Part shown: positions 1 through 11,752 of the stretch, in pieces | Layout: each line of letters starts with the position of its first letter | How positions within the stretch are numbered: the first letter of the stretch is position 1 | DNA from: Schizosaccharomyces osmophilus | Taxonomy: Eukaryota > Ascomycota > Schizosaccharomycetes > Schizosaccharomycetales > Schizosaccharomycetaceae | NCBI RefSeq assembly: GCF_027921745.1 | Contig: NC_079239.1 | Coordinates: 647,501 to 711,500 of the forward strand | Length of the DNA stretch: 64,000 nucleotides | Direction: 5' to 3' | Made by a program: the position numbers and the translations under genes | The notes under the pieces: model-generated | Database searches by the model: none | The model's input: the letters and a program-made list of their open reading frames with translations, nothing else | What the model was told of the DNA's origin: nothing

Positions 1-531
1 TTCGTTATAGCGCTTCATAGATCGCTTTAAAAGATTGACCTTTTGTTTACCTTCTCGTAACTTGACAGAGACATCGCGGGTATCTTTTCCCTCTTTGGAG
101 TATAAACGTAATATTTTATCAATTCCAGAAACACACTGTTGCTCTACAGACAACCGCATTTGCAAATGCTGCAACATAGTGGAAATCTTCTGCGGAGTCA
201 AAGGCTTCTCCGAGCTGAGTAATTCAAAAGCGCTTCTGCTTTCATGCAGAATTTGATAATCGCCATCTTGTTGCTTTGAAGCATGGTTTTGCACAGAGTC
301 ACTTTCTTCTGCAGAGGCGTCATCTTTCCCATTTTGCTCAATCTTTAGCGCTTGGATTCTTTCTTGTAGATAAGTGATATTGTTTTCGGATACAGCAATA
401 TTTGTTTCTAATCGTTTTTTTACTTCTGGGTTTTTTGTCGATGCTACCATTGCTTTCGCTCCCATGATTAGCGACTCCTCTCGCTCAATCTTCTTGTAAG
501 CATCATGAATAGCATTTTTTCGAAACACCAT
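1..531 (-). CDS. pck1: Protein kinase C-like kinase Pck1/Pck2, N-terminal part (runs off window)
   Basis: The reverse strand is open from the window edge to an ATG at 529-531, giving 177 residues of an N-terminus. Two coiled-coil HR1 (REM) blocks are visible: one from about residue 5 ([20 protein letters not shown]) to 65, the second about residues 110-177 ([20 protein letters not shown]), with an acidic linker between. Paired N-terminal HR1 repeats that bind Rho GTPases are typical of the fungal Pck kinases of the cell-integrity pathway; the C1, C2 and kinase domains would lie outside the window. Chromosome I synteny favours pck1 over pck2, but this is inference. The frame stays open for about 25 codons above the chosen ATG with a possible 3' splice site (attatttag), so an upstream first exon is possible. 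Confidence 0.72.
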   Translation of the reverse strand, partial: MVFRKNAIHDAYKKIEREESLIMGAKAMVASTKNPEVKKRLETNIAVSENNITYLQERIQALKIEQNGKDDASAEESDSVQNHASKQQDGDYQILHESRSAFELLSSEKPLTPQKISTMLQHLQMRLSVEQQCVSGIDKILRLYSKEGKDTRDVSVKLREGKQKVNLLKRSMKRYNE

Positions 532-1459
532 TTTCTCATTGAAAATGTTCCCTTTAAAGGGTTTTTGTCTAAATAATTCTGGGATATGCAATGGCGTTGA
601 TATGTAAACAAGTGAGGTTTCTCTGCTTAATTATCAGAGGCGGTATAGTGAGGCGCAGAGCAGCTGGCTAGCAAACCCTGCTTGTTTACATTTATGTAAA
701 CACCCAAAAAGAAATCAAAAAAATAGAGAAGAAATGTCAAGATGCTGGACGATTTGGGATGCAAGCTGTTTTGAATTTGGTGAAAATCGTGTCTTGTGTT
801 TCCGTAGTAGAAACTTTTTCCTATAATATAAATGGCAATCTTGTGATATGGTTAGGTGTAGATGCGTCAAAGGTCTCGATTTACTATTTGGTAAGCCAGG
901 TTAATTTGAAGACTAATATTTTTCCATAAGTGCGAACACTATAAGAACTACGGATGAAGTTGTTACATTACTACAGAAATTGCGGATTCTGGTAAATACG
1001 AATATTATCGTCTTATATTTCATAAATTCCGCTTCAATTTTTTAATTTGTATGTTTTCTTTTGTATTTTACGGGACATTTCAGATGTTTATTTACATGAT
1101 TTTACGAAATGAATAAACAATAATAAACAGAGCAATGAATACAGTGTTGGAGAGTTTCCTTGAATTTCCATTCGAAACTTCAAAGGAAAATATCTTTACG
1201 AAAATATTCTCCCACAAAGAATCGATTCTTTTGTAACCTGCTTCGCTTGACCTTTTGTTTTTCTTGTCTTTGAAAAAATAAAAAAATAATCAAGGTCACA
1301 CTAGATCCCAACAGTACTAGCTACGAGGTTACAATGGACACCGTAAGATGATATTGTAATAAATACATCTTTACGAATGGCAAAACCCTAAGATGCGACC
1401 CTCTACCAACAACCCACATTGAAGCATATATTTAGCCTTTTGTTATAGAGTGTATCATT
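532..1459. other. Divergent intergenic region, pck and small spliced gene
   Basis: No credible coding sequence. This AT-rich block separates two divergently transcribed genes. It holds three copies of ATGTAAACA, two of them arranged as a palindrome (listed separately). The rest looks like ordinary promoter and leader sequence. Confidence 0.6.
602..702. promoter_or_regulatory. Forkhead-type site cluster with a 20-bp palindrome
   Basis: ATGTAAACA occurs at 602-610. TGTTTACAT (683-691) and ATGTAAACA (694-702) form a perfect inverted repeat with a TT centre. GTAAACA is the core bound by fission-yeast forkhead factors (Fkh2, Sep1, Mei4, Fkl1). The cluster lies 70-170 bp above the pck start codon. 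Binding is inferred from the motif only. Confidence 0.5.
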
Positions 1460-2076
1460 ATGACCTATTTCTACAAGCCTTATAACTTTTATCAGAATTC
1501 TTCTTCTGGTTATCAATGTATGTCGAGTACTTGAGCTTTTTGTCAGAGGGATATACTAATGAACATGCTTATTAGTGCATGAATTTCGTTCTTCTTTTGA
1601 AAAAGCACGAACTTTCGATGCTGAGGATGATTTAGAATTCTGTCCTGCTTTATCTGAAGAAGAAGTATGCTGATTCGGGAACGGTAATGGGTTAAGCATT
1701 TACAACCGGAATTGGCCGGGACTCTTCTCTTCCAGGGAAATTATTTGTGTGCTTCCTAGTTCTGCTTAATCCAAACAAGGTTTACGTATTAACATACATT
1801 GTGTAGTTGGCCGCCATATACCAAACAACCGGGCTTTCTCCGACGAACAGTTCTCCATCTTTGTCTCCAATGACTCCTAATATGTACCCTAATGCCATGC
1901 CGACAATCCAGAATGGAAACTACGCCGGGATGCAATATGCCCCTTCATCATTTCAACACAACCCAAGCAGCCGCCAGAAAAAGTCTTCGAGTATCCCAAT
2001 CATCGATCCCGTAACTCGTGCTCCTGCGATTTTGACAGGATCTGCAGCAAATTCTCGTTCGAAGCCGTACTGGTAA
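1460..2076 (+). CDS. Unrecognised small spliced protein (138 aa)
   Basis: Proposed exons are 1460-1517, 1576-1664 and 1807-2076. Phases match at both junctions (GTATGT donor at 1518, TAG acceptor after TACTAAT; GTATGC donor at 1665, TAG acceptor at 1804-1806 after ATTAAC). The protein begins MTYFYKPYNFYQ, has an acidic block (FDAEDDLEFCPALSEEE), a Ser/Pro/Asn/Met-rich middle that looks disordered, and a short C-terminal motif SIPIIDPVTRAPAIL before a basic end (SRSKPYW). I do not recognise the family. The IPIIDPVT stretch faintly recalls a conserved segment in fungal eIF4G-type proteins, but that is weak. It is convergent with kap114. No hydrophobic or globular domain is evident. The exon model is my own and needs RNA support. 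Confidence 0.55.
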
Positions 2077-2662
2077 TGAAGTTTTTAGAACACTTTTGTA
2101 TTCTTGCATTCTTGATGATTCTATTCTTTACAGCTCTTTGTACAATTTACTCATTGCATTACCTTCGTATTTATCAGTTTTCTTTTATGCAGCTAATGCG
2201 ACAGTGCGTATACCTGTCAGTGTACCGCTCTTCTTCATGTTTTGTTTTTCTATCACTATAACACAAACACATTAACAAAACATCGCTGTTTATGAACATT
2301 GTAAAAATATCTTGAGAGCTTTCTATTCTTGTACAATAATTGTTTCTCTGTTCTATCTTTGTGTTGTTTATGTCTTTTGTTTTGATGAAGTCATTCACTA
2401 TTAACTTTTATTTTCCTTTTCTTGCAAGGAGGTTTTATCCTTCTTCGGTTGTATATTAATAATTGCTAAACTTTTCAATAAAATCTGCTAACAATATTTT
2501 TTTATGGTTCCACTTTGCTACACGAATAGTGTGTATCATCAATTGTAATCTATAGAAACCGTATGAATACAGCAAGTATTACCTACGTTGAAATAATTAT
2601 TTATATGTACTTTTCGAAAACAAATAGTTTTATATCCTTCATTTTATTTTAAACCCAAAAAC
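2077..2662. other. 3' intergenic region
   Basis: Lies between the stop codons of two convergent genes. AT-rich with several AATAAA-like strings; the short open frames here have no domain or splice support. Nothing else seen. Confidence 0.5.
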
Positions 2663-5600
2663 CTATTTAATGTTTGCCAAAGCAGCTTGCTGCTCTACAG
2701 TAAGCCTTGAAGCACAATCATTAAAGTTATTAAGATTGGCTGCCATCGCACTTTTGAAAAAATCAAGCAGATGGAACTTTGTATTGTTAATTAGGCTTTG
2801 TCCTTTTAATGCACTCTCATCACTTACCTGTAAGTCTGCCGTATCATCCTCTCCTTCAGCGGGCGTTTTTACAGATGGAAATTCATCTTTAGCAAGTTCG
2901 TTTATTTCTAAATTTTGTTAATACATCTAAAAACAAAAATCTTACCATCAGCAGATAAACCAAAGTCTTCTTCTACATTCGATGGGCCATCGTCCCAATC
3001 ATCACCCTCATCATTGGAAACTTCTTCAACAATAGATTCTCTAAAAAGTGAAATATATTCATCCAGTAACAGTTTTATCAATTTTTCTCGTACGTTGATG
3101 GAAGTATACTGGTTTGGATCTAGATAAATCGTTAGTAAATGCGCACAGAAATGAAAATCATACGTAAACGAGACTGTGAACGGGTAACGATTCTATCAGA
3201 TTGTGATATAATATCACCTTTCACTTGAATTGCATCCAAAAGACTTGTCTCTGCTTTATAGATATTTGTCATTGCGATACAGCTAAGATTATCGGTTAGC
3301 AAATATAGTAGATGATGAATCCATACATGACAGATAAGTTCTTGAAGTTACTGAAGTAAACATAATTATCACACCAAACTTGCATCAACGCTTCCAATGC
3401 AGATGTTCCTCTATCATCTAAAGTACAGCCGCTCAAAAAATTCAAGACAGCTTCAGCGTTTTTGTTAATCATTTTAGAAAAAACGTAAATGATGCTCTAT
3501 ATTTGTTAGAAATCTTCAATGGAAACCGTCATACCTGAATAAAGCGAGGTTGTTCAGCAACAACTGCTCTTTGCAAACAAGAAAGCAAAACAGGATGCAA
3601 ATCTAAGGCTTGATTTGCATGCTCCAAAAGTTCTAAGAGAATGGTGCCCACAAGGAAGCATGAGGAATCATCGGACTTACTCAATAAGAGTTTCTGCAAT
3701 ATATACAGAATATACTGAAGTCCGGTTGCTCCTGATATTTCTGATCTTAATACCTGAGGGCAGTCTTTACGCAACAGCTCTCTTATAATTTCTTGTGAAA
3801 GTTGAAGCAACTCCAGATCATCATTATGTGTTTCTGTAATTTGGTAAATAGGGGGCAAAACGTAGTTGATAAAGCCATTAGGAAGAGGAGAAGGCCCTGC
3901 ACGAATTAAAGAAGAAAGAAGGGTGCAACCAACATTTACCAGGTTGGGGTCCGGATGGCTTAAAACTTGTAAAAGTTCTGGCATAGTTATTTCGCAGACA
4001 CTTTCATAACTAGCAGCCTCACTAGTAAGATCCTCAAATGTATCTTCAATTAGTCCAGAAAGATAAGGATCAGAAGGATTATTAGCTATAAGATTGAATA
4101 ATACAGGAATAAACGAACTATCCGGTTCCGCAGCCTTTTCACAGTCTAATCGGGCTAACGCTGTAATTGCTTCAACGAGAAGAACGAGTGATTCATCATA
4201 GCTGTTTTGCACAAACTCTCTAAGGACTTGTAAAACAGCAGGTTGTACCGAAGTTGATGGTTTTATTTCACTGACTGAGCATAACCTCTCAATTCCCTTA
4301 ATGGCAGCATATTTGACCAAATCCGATTGAGCAGCATTTGAAATGCAATTCAAAAATATTTGGAAAAATTCAATAGCTAAAGGAGTACTTTCTGAAAAGT
4401 AGCCAACGAAGTTAAAGAAACCAGCCATCAATATTTCCGGAACATTTGAAGTTTGCATTCGAACAGATATGGCTTTGTATACGGGCTCCAAAAAATCGTC
4501 GTAAGTATCATCTGAAGTAGCATCGATTGAACAGCATGCGTATAATAAAGCTTCTTGATCAACCCAATTTATGTCATTTTGCAATACGTATGTAGCGGCC
4601 AGTTCCCGAATATGCTGCTGGAGCCCTAAATTTGTGTGCTGTTCAAAAGAAGAAAGCACATTGACAGCAGCTCCGCGGACTGTATCAACAATTGAGTCAT
4701 AGTTTGTTTCGTTGACTATATACTCGTTAACGTCGTTTTCGTAAAGTTCAACTTGGCCTTTAGAAAGCTGAGCATATTGCACCAAAATGGAGATACAAGG
4801 AGGAAGAGAAGATGAAGAAGCATTGGTGGCCAAGAATAGAGCTTGAACAGATTTGTTTTGTAGAGCCACACCAACGAACTGAAGGAGTTCAATTAAGTAA
4901 CGAAATGGAAATTCGATGCCAAAAACGTTCTCATTTACAGGATTGCCAAAAACTACATCCCTGAGATAAATTGGGAGCAGCTTTTGGAGAATATCCCATA
5001 TGAGATCTACCAGTCTTACAACATAGGTCGATAACTTTGATGGAAACAATTCCCTAAGCTTCGATAAAGACAATGAAATTTCTCCCATTATGCAAAATGT
5101 ACCCGTAGAGTCACCCAAGAGTTCATTACCCTGAAAAAGAGGAGACTGTAATTTTTGGGTGAACAAATCCATCCATGGAGGCAATAGTCGATCAACAAAG
5201 ACGCGGACTGGCTCAGAACGGGTTTCTTTGTACATTTCCAGTAACTCCAGGCACGAACGAAACAATCCTATTGCACGGGCTTGCAATTTTCGTAAAGAAT
5301 CATTAGGAGGAGTTGGCAAAACCAGCTGATACAAAGTCTCAGAAAGGCGTGGGGTTATAATGAAGAATTGTTCTTCCACTAGTGATTCATCAATTAACTC
5401 ACACAACACATCAAGAGCGGCATTAATAGAATTTTCGTTGTTTGACTCGAGTAACTGTAGAAGGCAAGGAAAAACTTCAGGCCACTCGTCGGGGAAGTCA
5501 ACATTTGCTATCAAAGATACTGCATAAGCGACTGCTTTATTAAGCTGGTGGTTTTCCAAAGAAAGCAATTGGCGAAGAAGGATCTCTTTCACCGTGCGCT

Positions 5601-5973
5601 TAATATTCTCATCAGGTATAGGTCCTTCTTGGAACTGTTCAAACAAAGGAGACCAGTGATGAGTGATAAAACGCTGCAAATAAATCAAGGATCCCTTCAT
5701 ATTCGTTAGCACTTATCATCAAATGTACTACAACCACTTACCAATCGCAAGGGAATTGAAGCCCTAGAAGCTGCGATGTTTGTCAAGTACAGAGGGAAAT
5801 CTGTGTAGAACAATTAGACTTTGATTTATGTTTATACTGAAGGAGTTCTTTCCCCTGAATTTCATACCAGGCAAAGTTTCCAAAGTCTTCAATTCAAGTT
5901 CTGCCTGTAAACGAACATTGGTTTCAGGGTATTGAGCGAGCTCAAGAGCTTTTTTAATATTGCTTTCTGCCAT
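2663..5973 (-). CDS. kap114: Importin beta family karyopherin Kap114 (importin-9 type)
   Basis: Seven exons in transcript order: 5973-5868, 5800-5742, 5694-3535, 3496-3327, 3282-3164, 3119-2946 and 2907-2663. All phases agree and give 1010 residues, the usual size of Kap114/importin-9. The N-terminus (AELELKTLETLPG, then FPLYLTNIAASRASIPLRL) is the importin-beta N-terminal pattern, and the rest is HEAT-like helical repeats. An acidic loop (NDEGDDWDDGPSNVEEDFG) sits near the C-terminus, as in importin-9. Family members carry histones, TBP and other nuclear proteins through nuclear pores. A GTAAGT inside the last exon (near 2820) is read through, because the frame continues cleanly to the stop. 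The start is the first ATG with the importin N-terminus. Confidence 0.88.
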
Positions 5974-6582
5974 TTTAATAGGCGCCGACCTATTTATAAC
6001 CAAGCTATCCAGATATTTGAACCGCGAGTAGAAAAAGCCTGAATATATTAGTTAAACCGAACAAACTGTATCAATCAACTAACTGAACAACACAAGCTGA
6101 ATCGTAGCTTGATTATTTATTTGGTAGAAATATCAACGCGTTTCTTCAAAGTCTTACTGGGTAACGGCTTGCTTGTAGGTAACATATGGCTTTTGTTTAC
6201 ATGAATGATGAGGCAAGCCATTCGTTTTTTACTTTGGCTATAGGTTTTCTTATGAGTATTATTTTCTTCATTTAAAATGTATGGTGAAAGGAAGGTTTTT
6301 ATTTCAATTACATTAAACTTTACAGTCGTTACTTGGCGCCTGTTTATACATCCTCCCTCCGCATGCTAAAACAATTCAAATATTTGCATTTGATGCGAAT
6401 ATATACATTCAATACATGTATTATTTAAGTTTTCTTGATCATTTTTTATTTTTACGGATATAATCGACTTCAACCGCCTTCTTTGCGGAATAGACGGAAA
6501 ATCGTGCGCGACCGTGTTTTTTCACACACATTTTATTAATGCTAAATTTCATGGGTCATAATTTACGCCTTTTATATTTGAA
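5974..6582. other. Divergent promoter region, kap114 and PP4-like phosphatase
   Basis: No gene seen. An MCB-like ACGCGT lies at 6136-6141 inside AACGCGTTT, and a forkhead-type TGTTTACAT at 6194-6202. Both are short motifs that can occur by chance. Confidence 0.45.
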
Positions 6583-7656
6583 ATGCTTGATTTGGACCAA
6601 ATACTAGAGAGGCTTTACCATAAGCAAATTATTGCAGAACCAGTGATTGCATACCTTTGTAGCTTGGCGAAAGAGTTACTAATACAAGAAAGTAACGTTG
6701 TGCGTCTTTCCACTCCGATAACTGTAGTCGGCGACATTCATGGGTAAGTGGTTCCCGATAATCGAAATTCAGTATAGCTATACTCATATGAGAGATGACT
6801 ACTAACACTGGCCAAGCCAGTTTGAGGATTTATTAGAGATTTTTCGTATTGGAGGTCCTTGCCCGTTCACTAACTATATATTCCTGGGTATGTATATCCT
6901 TAGTTGACCGTTCTTATGGAGTTACTCGGAAGGAACCTATCTTTATGTTCTTTACTAATATTTGTAGGCGACTATGTTGATCGTGGCTACTATAGCGTCG
7001 AAACAATCACTCTACTTCTGTGTTTAAAACTCAGATACCCAAAAAGAATTACCTTACTTAGAGGTAACCACGAATCTAGAGGAATTACCCAAACCTACGG
7101 ATTTTACTCTGAATGCCTTAGAAAGTATGGTTCTGCAAACGTCTGGAAGCAAATCACAGACATATTTGACTTTTTGACTCTTGCAGCTACTATCGACGAT
7201 AGTATTTTTTGTGTTCACGGAGGGCTTTCACCCAGTATCCAACACATTAATCAAATTGTAGTACTTGATCGCTTCCGAGAGTTCCCTCACGAAGGAGCCA
7301 TGGCTGATTTGCTATGGTCCGATCCAGATCCAAGTATCCAAGAATTTTCTTTATCTCCTAGAGGTGCAGGATATTCCTTTGGAGAAGTGATTGTTTCCAA
7401 GTTTCTTTATGAAAACAACATGGATCATATCTTACGAGCTCATCAGCTATGTAGTGAGGGATATCAAATATTATTTGAGAAAAAGCTATCAACTGTTTGG
7501 TCAGCTCCTAATTATTGCTATCGTTGTGCTAATTTAGCCAGCATTCTCCAAATTGATACGGACAAATCTAAGTTTTTCAATGTTTTCGACGCAGCCCCTA
7601 ACCAAGAGAACCCGTACGTTGAACCAACCGCGAAGGCAACGGAATATTTTCTTTAG
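6583..7656 (+). CDS. pph3: PP2A-like Ser/Thr phosphatase catalytic subunit, PP4/Pph3 type
   Basis: Three exons: 6583-6743, 6817-6887 and 6968-7656 (about 306 aa). All PPP signatures are present: GDIHGQ (across the first junction), GDYVDRG (starting at the second junction), RGNHESR, and a metal-site HGG. The protein ends TEYFL, the conserved tail whose terminal leucine is carboxymethylated in PP2A-type enzymes. The stretch [16 protein letters not shown] and the KYGSANVW region look closest to PP4 (S. pombe Ppa3/Pph3) rather than PP2A or Sit4/PP6. Known roles of PP4 include reversing DNA-damage checkpoint phosphorylation and nutrient signalling. The PP4 assignment is family knowledge plus visual comparison. 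Confidence 0.87.
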
Positions 7657-7923
7657 ATTTACCTTTTATTGTAAAGTAGTGTTTTTTCTGCCTCGAAGCG
7701 CTTACAATGTTGAAAAAAATCCCCGTCTACACTATCTTTCTTTTCACTGAAGAATCAATAATCTTTTACTTTTACTACTAATATTCGTTTGTTTTGATTG
7801 TCAAAGTTAATAATACATGTCAATAAATGACTTTGATTCATATATAATAATTAACCTCTAAAACTGTTGGCATAACTAAAGAGCGAAATACGGTACTTTG
7901 TAAATCAAGGGAAAAAATCAATT

Positions 7924-9433
7924 TTACTCCTGCCATTTACAAGTTCCCATAATTAAAGCATTACTTGGAAGTCGATCTGGTACAGGCGAAAGAAGGGTCA
8001 TTCGGTTTTTCACATCGTCTACATCGGTGACAAAGACGTAGCCGAGTATACAAGAATCAATAATTGCAGTTTCATTTTCATCTTCACTTACGCTTGAAAT
8101 CGCCAGAATCGAGTTCTGTAAAATCGTCATTGCTTCAGTTGTAATCCTTTCTAAATACTGACCCTTCCCACTAAGAGCTAAAGACATGTAAGTGCCTTTG
8201 TCGTCTGATTGACCAGATTCTTCTTCAAAACCTATAGGAAGAACCGAAGACTTTGGCCCACTTTCTGATGCTTCTAACACGCGATAGACTACTAACTGGG
8301 TGGAATCAACGATAATGGAAAGCGGAGAAAGAGGCATTCGTTCATCTCCGTAAAAGTATTGCTTTAAGCATCTAGACTGCCATTTTGCAATCCATTCGGG
8401 TTCTCTTTCAATACATCCTCCACTTGACGGAAGTTTGACAACAGAAAGCCAAGAGGCGTCACTGTAACTACGCTTCATAGTGCTGTACAATCGCTCCGAG
8501 CCCAATACAAGGACAATATTGATACGAAAGTCTGTAATAATAGAGTGAAGAGTATCTTGGTAGCGCTCATTGTTTTCTTGTAAGGAACATGTGTCGACGA
8601 GACATCCAGAGACAGATGCATCCAAGCTTTGAGTCATTCGAGAATTTACAGCAAGTGCTAAACGAGAACAACAAGACTTGTAAAGTTTTGGGTTATCAAA
8701 AGGGCTATCCAATCCATAATTGTAAACCAGAGGAGACTTTGCAAGAATGTGAGTTGGGCCAGTGGACATACTCGTGCCAAAGCCAGTTGCCTCTTGGATG
8801 TCCAAGATGGTGGCATTGTGAAAAGCGGATATAGAGCCTGGGAGAGCAACCATGGGTTGACTGGGGTCCAGGTTGACACAAATGGGGTGTCGAGATTGTT
8901 TTAGTGAGTATGATTCTAGGATCTTCATAACACTCGTTTTTCCAGAGCTTTTGGGTCCGATAAGACACACTCTAGGACCTGAAATCGAAGGATCCATTGA
9001 AGCATTGCCCTCAGCCTTTTTCCGTAAATTCTCCAAAGCAAAATACAGATTTAAATATGTACACATAGGAGTTTCTTCAGCTACATACTCTACAGAAGGT
9101 TCTCCTTCCACTTCTAGAGTACAACCCTGCCAAGTAAAGATTGCTCCTTTAACTTGTTCGAAATCGTAGGGAGGGCCCAAAGCGAGTTCTGTACCAAAAT
9201 ACTCGGCATTTCCAGTTGCAAGCTATACGACAAAAGTTAGTTCAGAGATATGACTTGGAATGAAACATGAGACGCTTCAAAAAACAGGAAAACACAAAAG
9301 GAAAAGCATTCTTCTCGCCATTATGAATTCTTGAAAACGACCATTGATTAACACATACCCGGATTTGAATCCCTGGTTCTTCAACTTCAAAACGCCATTC
9401 ACACCCTTTAGGAATATCAATATTTTTCATCAT
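7924..9433 (-). CDS. clp1: mRNA cleavage/polyadenylation factor CF IA subunit Clp1
   Basis: Two exons, 9433-9359 and 9222-7924, joined in phase 0 across a GTATGT...TATAG intron; about 457 aa. The N-terminal beta domain ([12 protein letters not shown]) precedes a Walker A loop, [13 protein letters not shown], around residue 115. Clp1 bridges cleavage factor IA with Pcf11 in the nucleus; the fungal form binds ATP but is thought to lack the RNA kinase activity of the human enzyme. Two adjacent ATGs (9433, 9430) are possible starts. Its 3' end faces the PP4-like gene. Confidence 0.9.
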
Positions 9434-10241
9434 TTTTTAAGTCGTTTCGCAGCCATAGACCGCTACAAAAAAGAAAACAAGAAAACCACAAGACAATTTC
9501 AGACAAGACACGCTGCGAGGAATAAAAAAGGAAATAGTGAGACTGAAAACCTCTCCTTTTCTTTTATTGCACATTTTAGGATACTCTGTTATACTATTTT
9601 TAGCAACGTAAAATACAATAGTGAAAAAAATAATAGCAAGCTGCAAATTCTACTTCACTATTCAACCATTAACACAGTGTACAAAAGTCATAAAGGCAAA
9701 GGAATACAGAATGCTCGAGTTCGGTAATTAATTTAAAATCAAGTGGCGAAATTGGAACGACATCACGTTACGCCACGCAATGTTTATGCTTGGGCTGGTG
9801 ATCTGCAGATCCTTATGCAATCCCTATGAGAGACGTGCGTCGAAAAAGAATAAGTAACCCATGTTTGCAGAAAGACGACGAAAAAGTCGGCTTAATTGAA
9901 TTAGTTTGAATTGACTTCATGTCAGGAGTAGAATTACCAAAGAAGGTCTGACGGAAAAGGTCCTAGAACTGCAAATGATAGTGCCAAGCGTTGGATCTTC
10001 ACTTTTACATGACAACTTGCAGATCTATTTGTTTTTAGGATCATGGAATGTTAACCGCCACCTCCTTATGTATGAACTAATTGTATGAAATAAACAACAA
10101 AGGAAATCCTATAGAAGAAGCGCTGCATCCACACTTACCTTCTACCAAATACCTTTTACCAAGTAAACAAGGTACGATTTCTTTGTTCAAGAGTTATCAA
10201 TAGTACTAATCATTTATTAGAAGATATTTATAATTTGAATC
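9434..10241. other. Intergenic region, clp1 and zym1 upstream
   Basis: Divergent promoter space. No open frame with domain or splice support. GATC-containing strings occur, but I could not match a full Loz1 zinc-response element. Confidence 0.45.
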
Positions 10242-10385
10242 ATGGACAAGAAAGATTGTGGATGCGGCAGCGGACAAGCCTGCACTTGCCAAAAGGAATG
10301 CTCCTGCGAATCCTGTAAGGGCAGTTGTGGCTGCAAGAGTGGGGACAGCAAATGCGCTTGCGACTCTTGTAAATGCGGAAAGTGA
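10242..10385 (+). CDS. zym1: Metallothionein Zym1 (47 aa)
   Basis: A short frame from ATG at 10242 to TGA at 10383-10385 encodes 47 residues, 13 of them cysteine in C-x-C and C-x-x-C clusters (CGCGSGQACTCQ, CSCESCKGSCGC, CACDSCKCGK), with no histidine or aromatic residues. That is a metallothionein. In S. pombe, Zym1 binds and buffers zinc in the cytosol, and its gene is controlled by zinc status. No intron is needed. The gene sits alone between clp1 and scd2 with generous spacing on both sides. Confidence 0.9.
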   Translation: MDKKDCGCGSGQACTCQKECSCESCKGSCGCKSGDSKCACDSCKCGK

Positions 10386-11752
10386 TGATAAATGATCGAC
10401 TTTTCGTTCGGGTTCTCGTACATATGTCATATGGGAAACGAACGGTTATGGATATGTCTTTAATGAATGTTCTATACGAGTAAACATACCACAAGGAAAC
10501 ATCATTCCGTTTCTAGCACGTGGTGAGTATGTGATGCTATAAATGATATACGATTCTACTATTTCTATTTGTTTTGTATCGGTAGTTGATGCGATAAAGT
10601 GACATTGTACTGTTAAATATGAAACACAAAAACAGAAAGCTCAAAATCCGAAACGCCAGAATTGGGTAATTATATGCTTGAAAGTATGAGAGTGGAAACC
10701 TGGTGCGAGGGAGAGAGGTCTACATCAATGGCAGTGATTCATAGGTGGAATGGATCTTGTGGCACTGGGATCACACTACTGTACTAAAATTGGTGCCAGT
10801 GCTAGTGAAATCGTCCCTATCTTGGGGCTTGAGTGCTGAATCAAGTAGTCAGTCTGTTTTACTGGTTTTGTATGTTGGAGCGTAAACAAATGCATTCGCT
10901 GAGACAGACTGGCGTATTGTTACTTGATCGTAAAGTTGTATTTGGCAAACACAGTCAAGGGGAAGTAAATTATGGGTAGAGCAAAGGATCAAAGGATTGT
11001 AAAAAACGAAATACCTATCTACAAAGTATTGATGTTGATTCCCTTCCCCAATTTAATTTTGGGTCATTCGTACACAAATCCGTAGGTGAAATTACATTGT
11101 TCTAAAGCTTCGTAGGATTATGTTATATTATAAACACAATGATCGCAACCTACAAAGAACAACGCAGAGTAACATGAGGGAACAGAGGTACGCCCTTATT
11201 CTTAGGGACAATGTCTATTTCCCTAATACGCGTCGCATTTCATTACTCTTTCGTTTACCTTTTTACTTTCAAAAGCAAGAAAAGAAGCTATTTTTAAAAT
11301 CTTAGCCATAATATATAAAAAGAAAAAAAAAGAAAAAGTAAGGTGAAAAAAACCAGGTTTTCGTTGCATTCACGTTTCAGTGTTTTCATCTCTCTTTTCC
11401 ACCATTTGCAAGTTCACTCTTTTAAAGGGAAGAGCCGAAGGGTTTTAGGCTGTTTTACGTTCTTTTCATAATCTTTTCTTACCTTTGAAACTTTTTGTTT
11501 TCTTCTTTTTCTATATCATCCAACATTCACTCCAAAGAATCTTCCCCTCGTCACTCTTTTTGCTATCTTTCCTTTGTTTGATCAGGTACTCCTGTAATCC
11601 GTTAATACCAAACTTTCACAAATATCTTTATTCCCACAAATCCTTGCATTTTAATTACCTCTGACTTTTTGTGGGTTTGCTAATCGTAATATCTATTCAT
11701 TAATTCCTTTGTGGATTGAAGGCAAACACACAATTATTTCGTTCGTCTATTC
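10386..11752. other. Long upstream region of scd2
   Basis: 1.4 kb without a credible gene. The last 450 bp is pyrimidine-rich (TTTTC/TCTTTT runs), as is common in fission-yeast leaders. A forkhead/FLEX-like GTAAACAAATG lies at 10882-10892 and an ACGCGT at about 11227. A long scd2 leader or a non-coding transcript is possible. Confidence 0.45.

Noticed and set aside
550-561. 12-bp palindrome CCCTTTAAAGGG
   Set aside because: Short and AT-rich in a promoter-proximal location; no second copy or known factor.
2815-2832. GTAAGT inside the last kap114 exon as a splice donor
   Set aside because: Reading straight through keeps a sensible C-terminal helix (FHLLDFFKSAMAANLNNF) and stop; splicing out would remove it, and no convincing acceptor follows.
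8873-9169. Open frame opposite clp1
   Set aside because: Lies wholly antisense to the conserved Walker-A region of clp1, with no domain or splice signals of its own.
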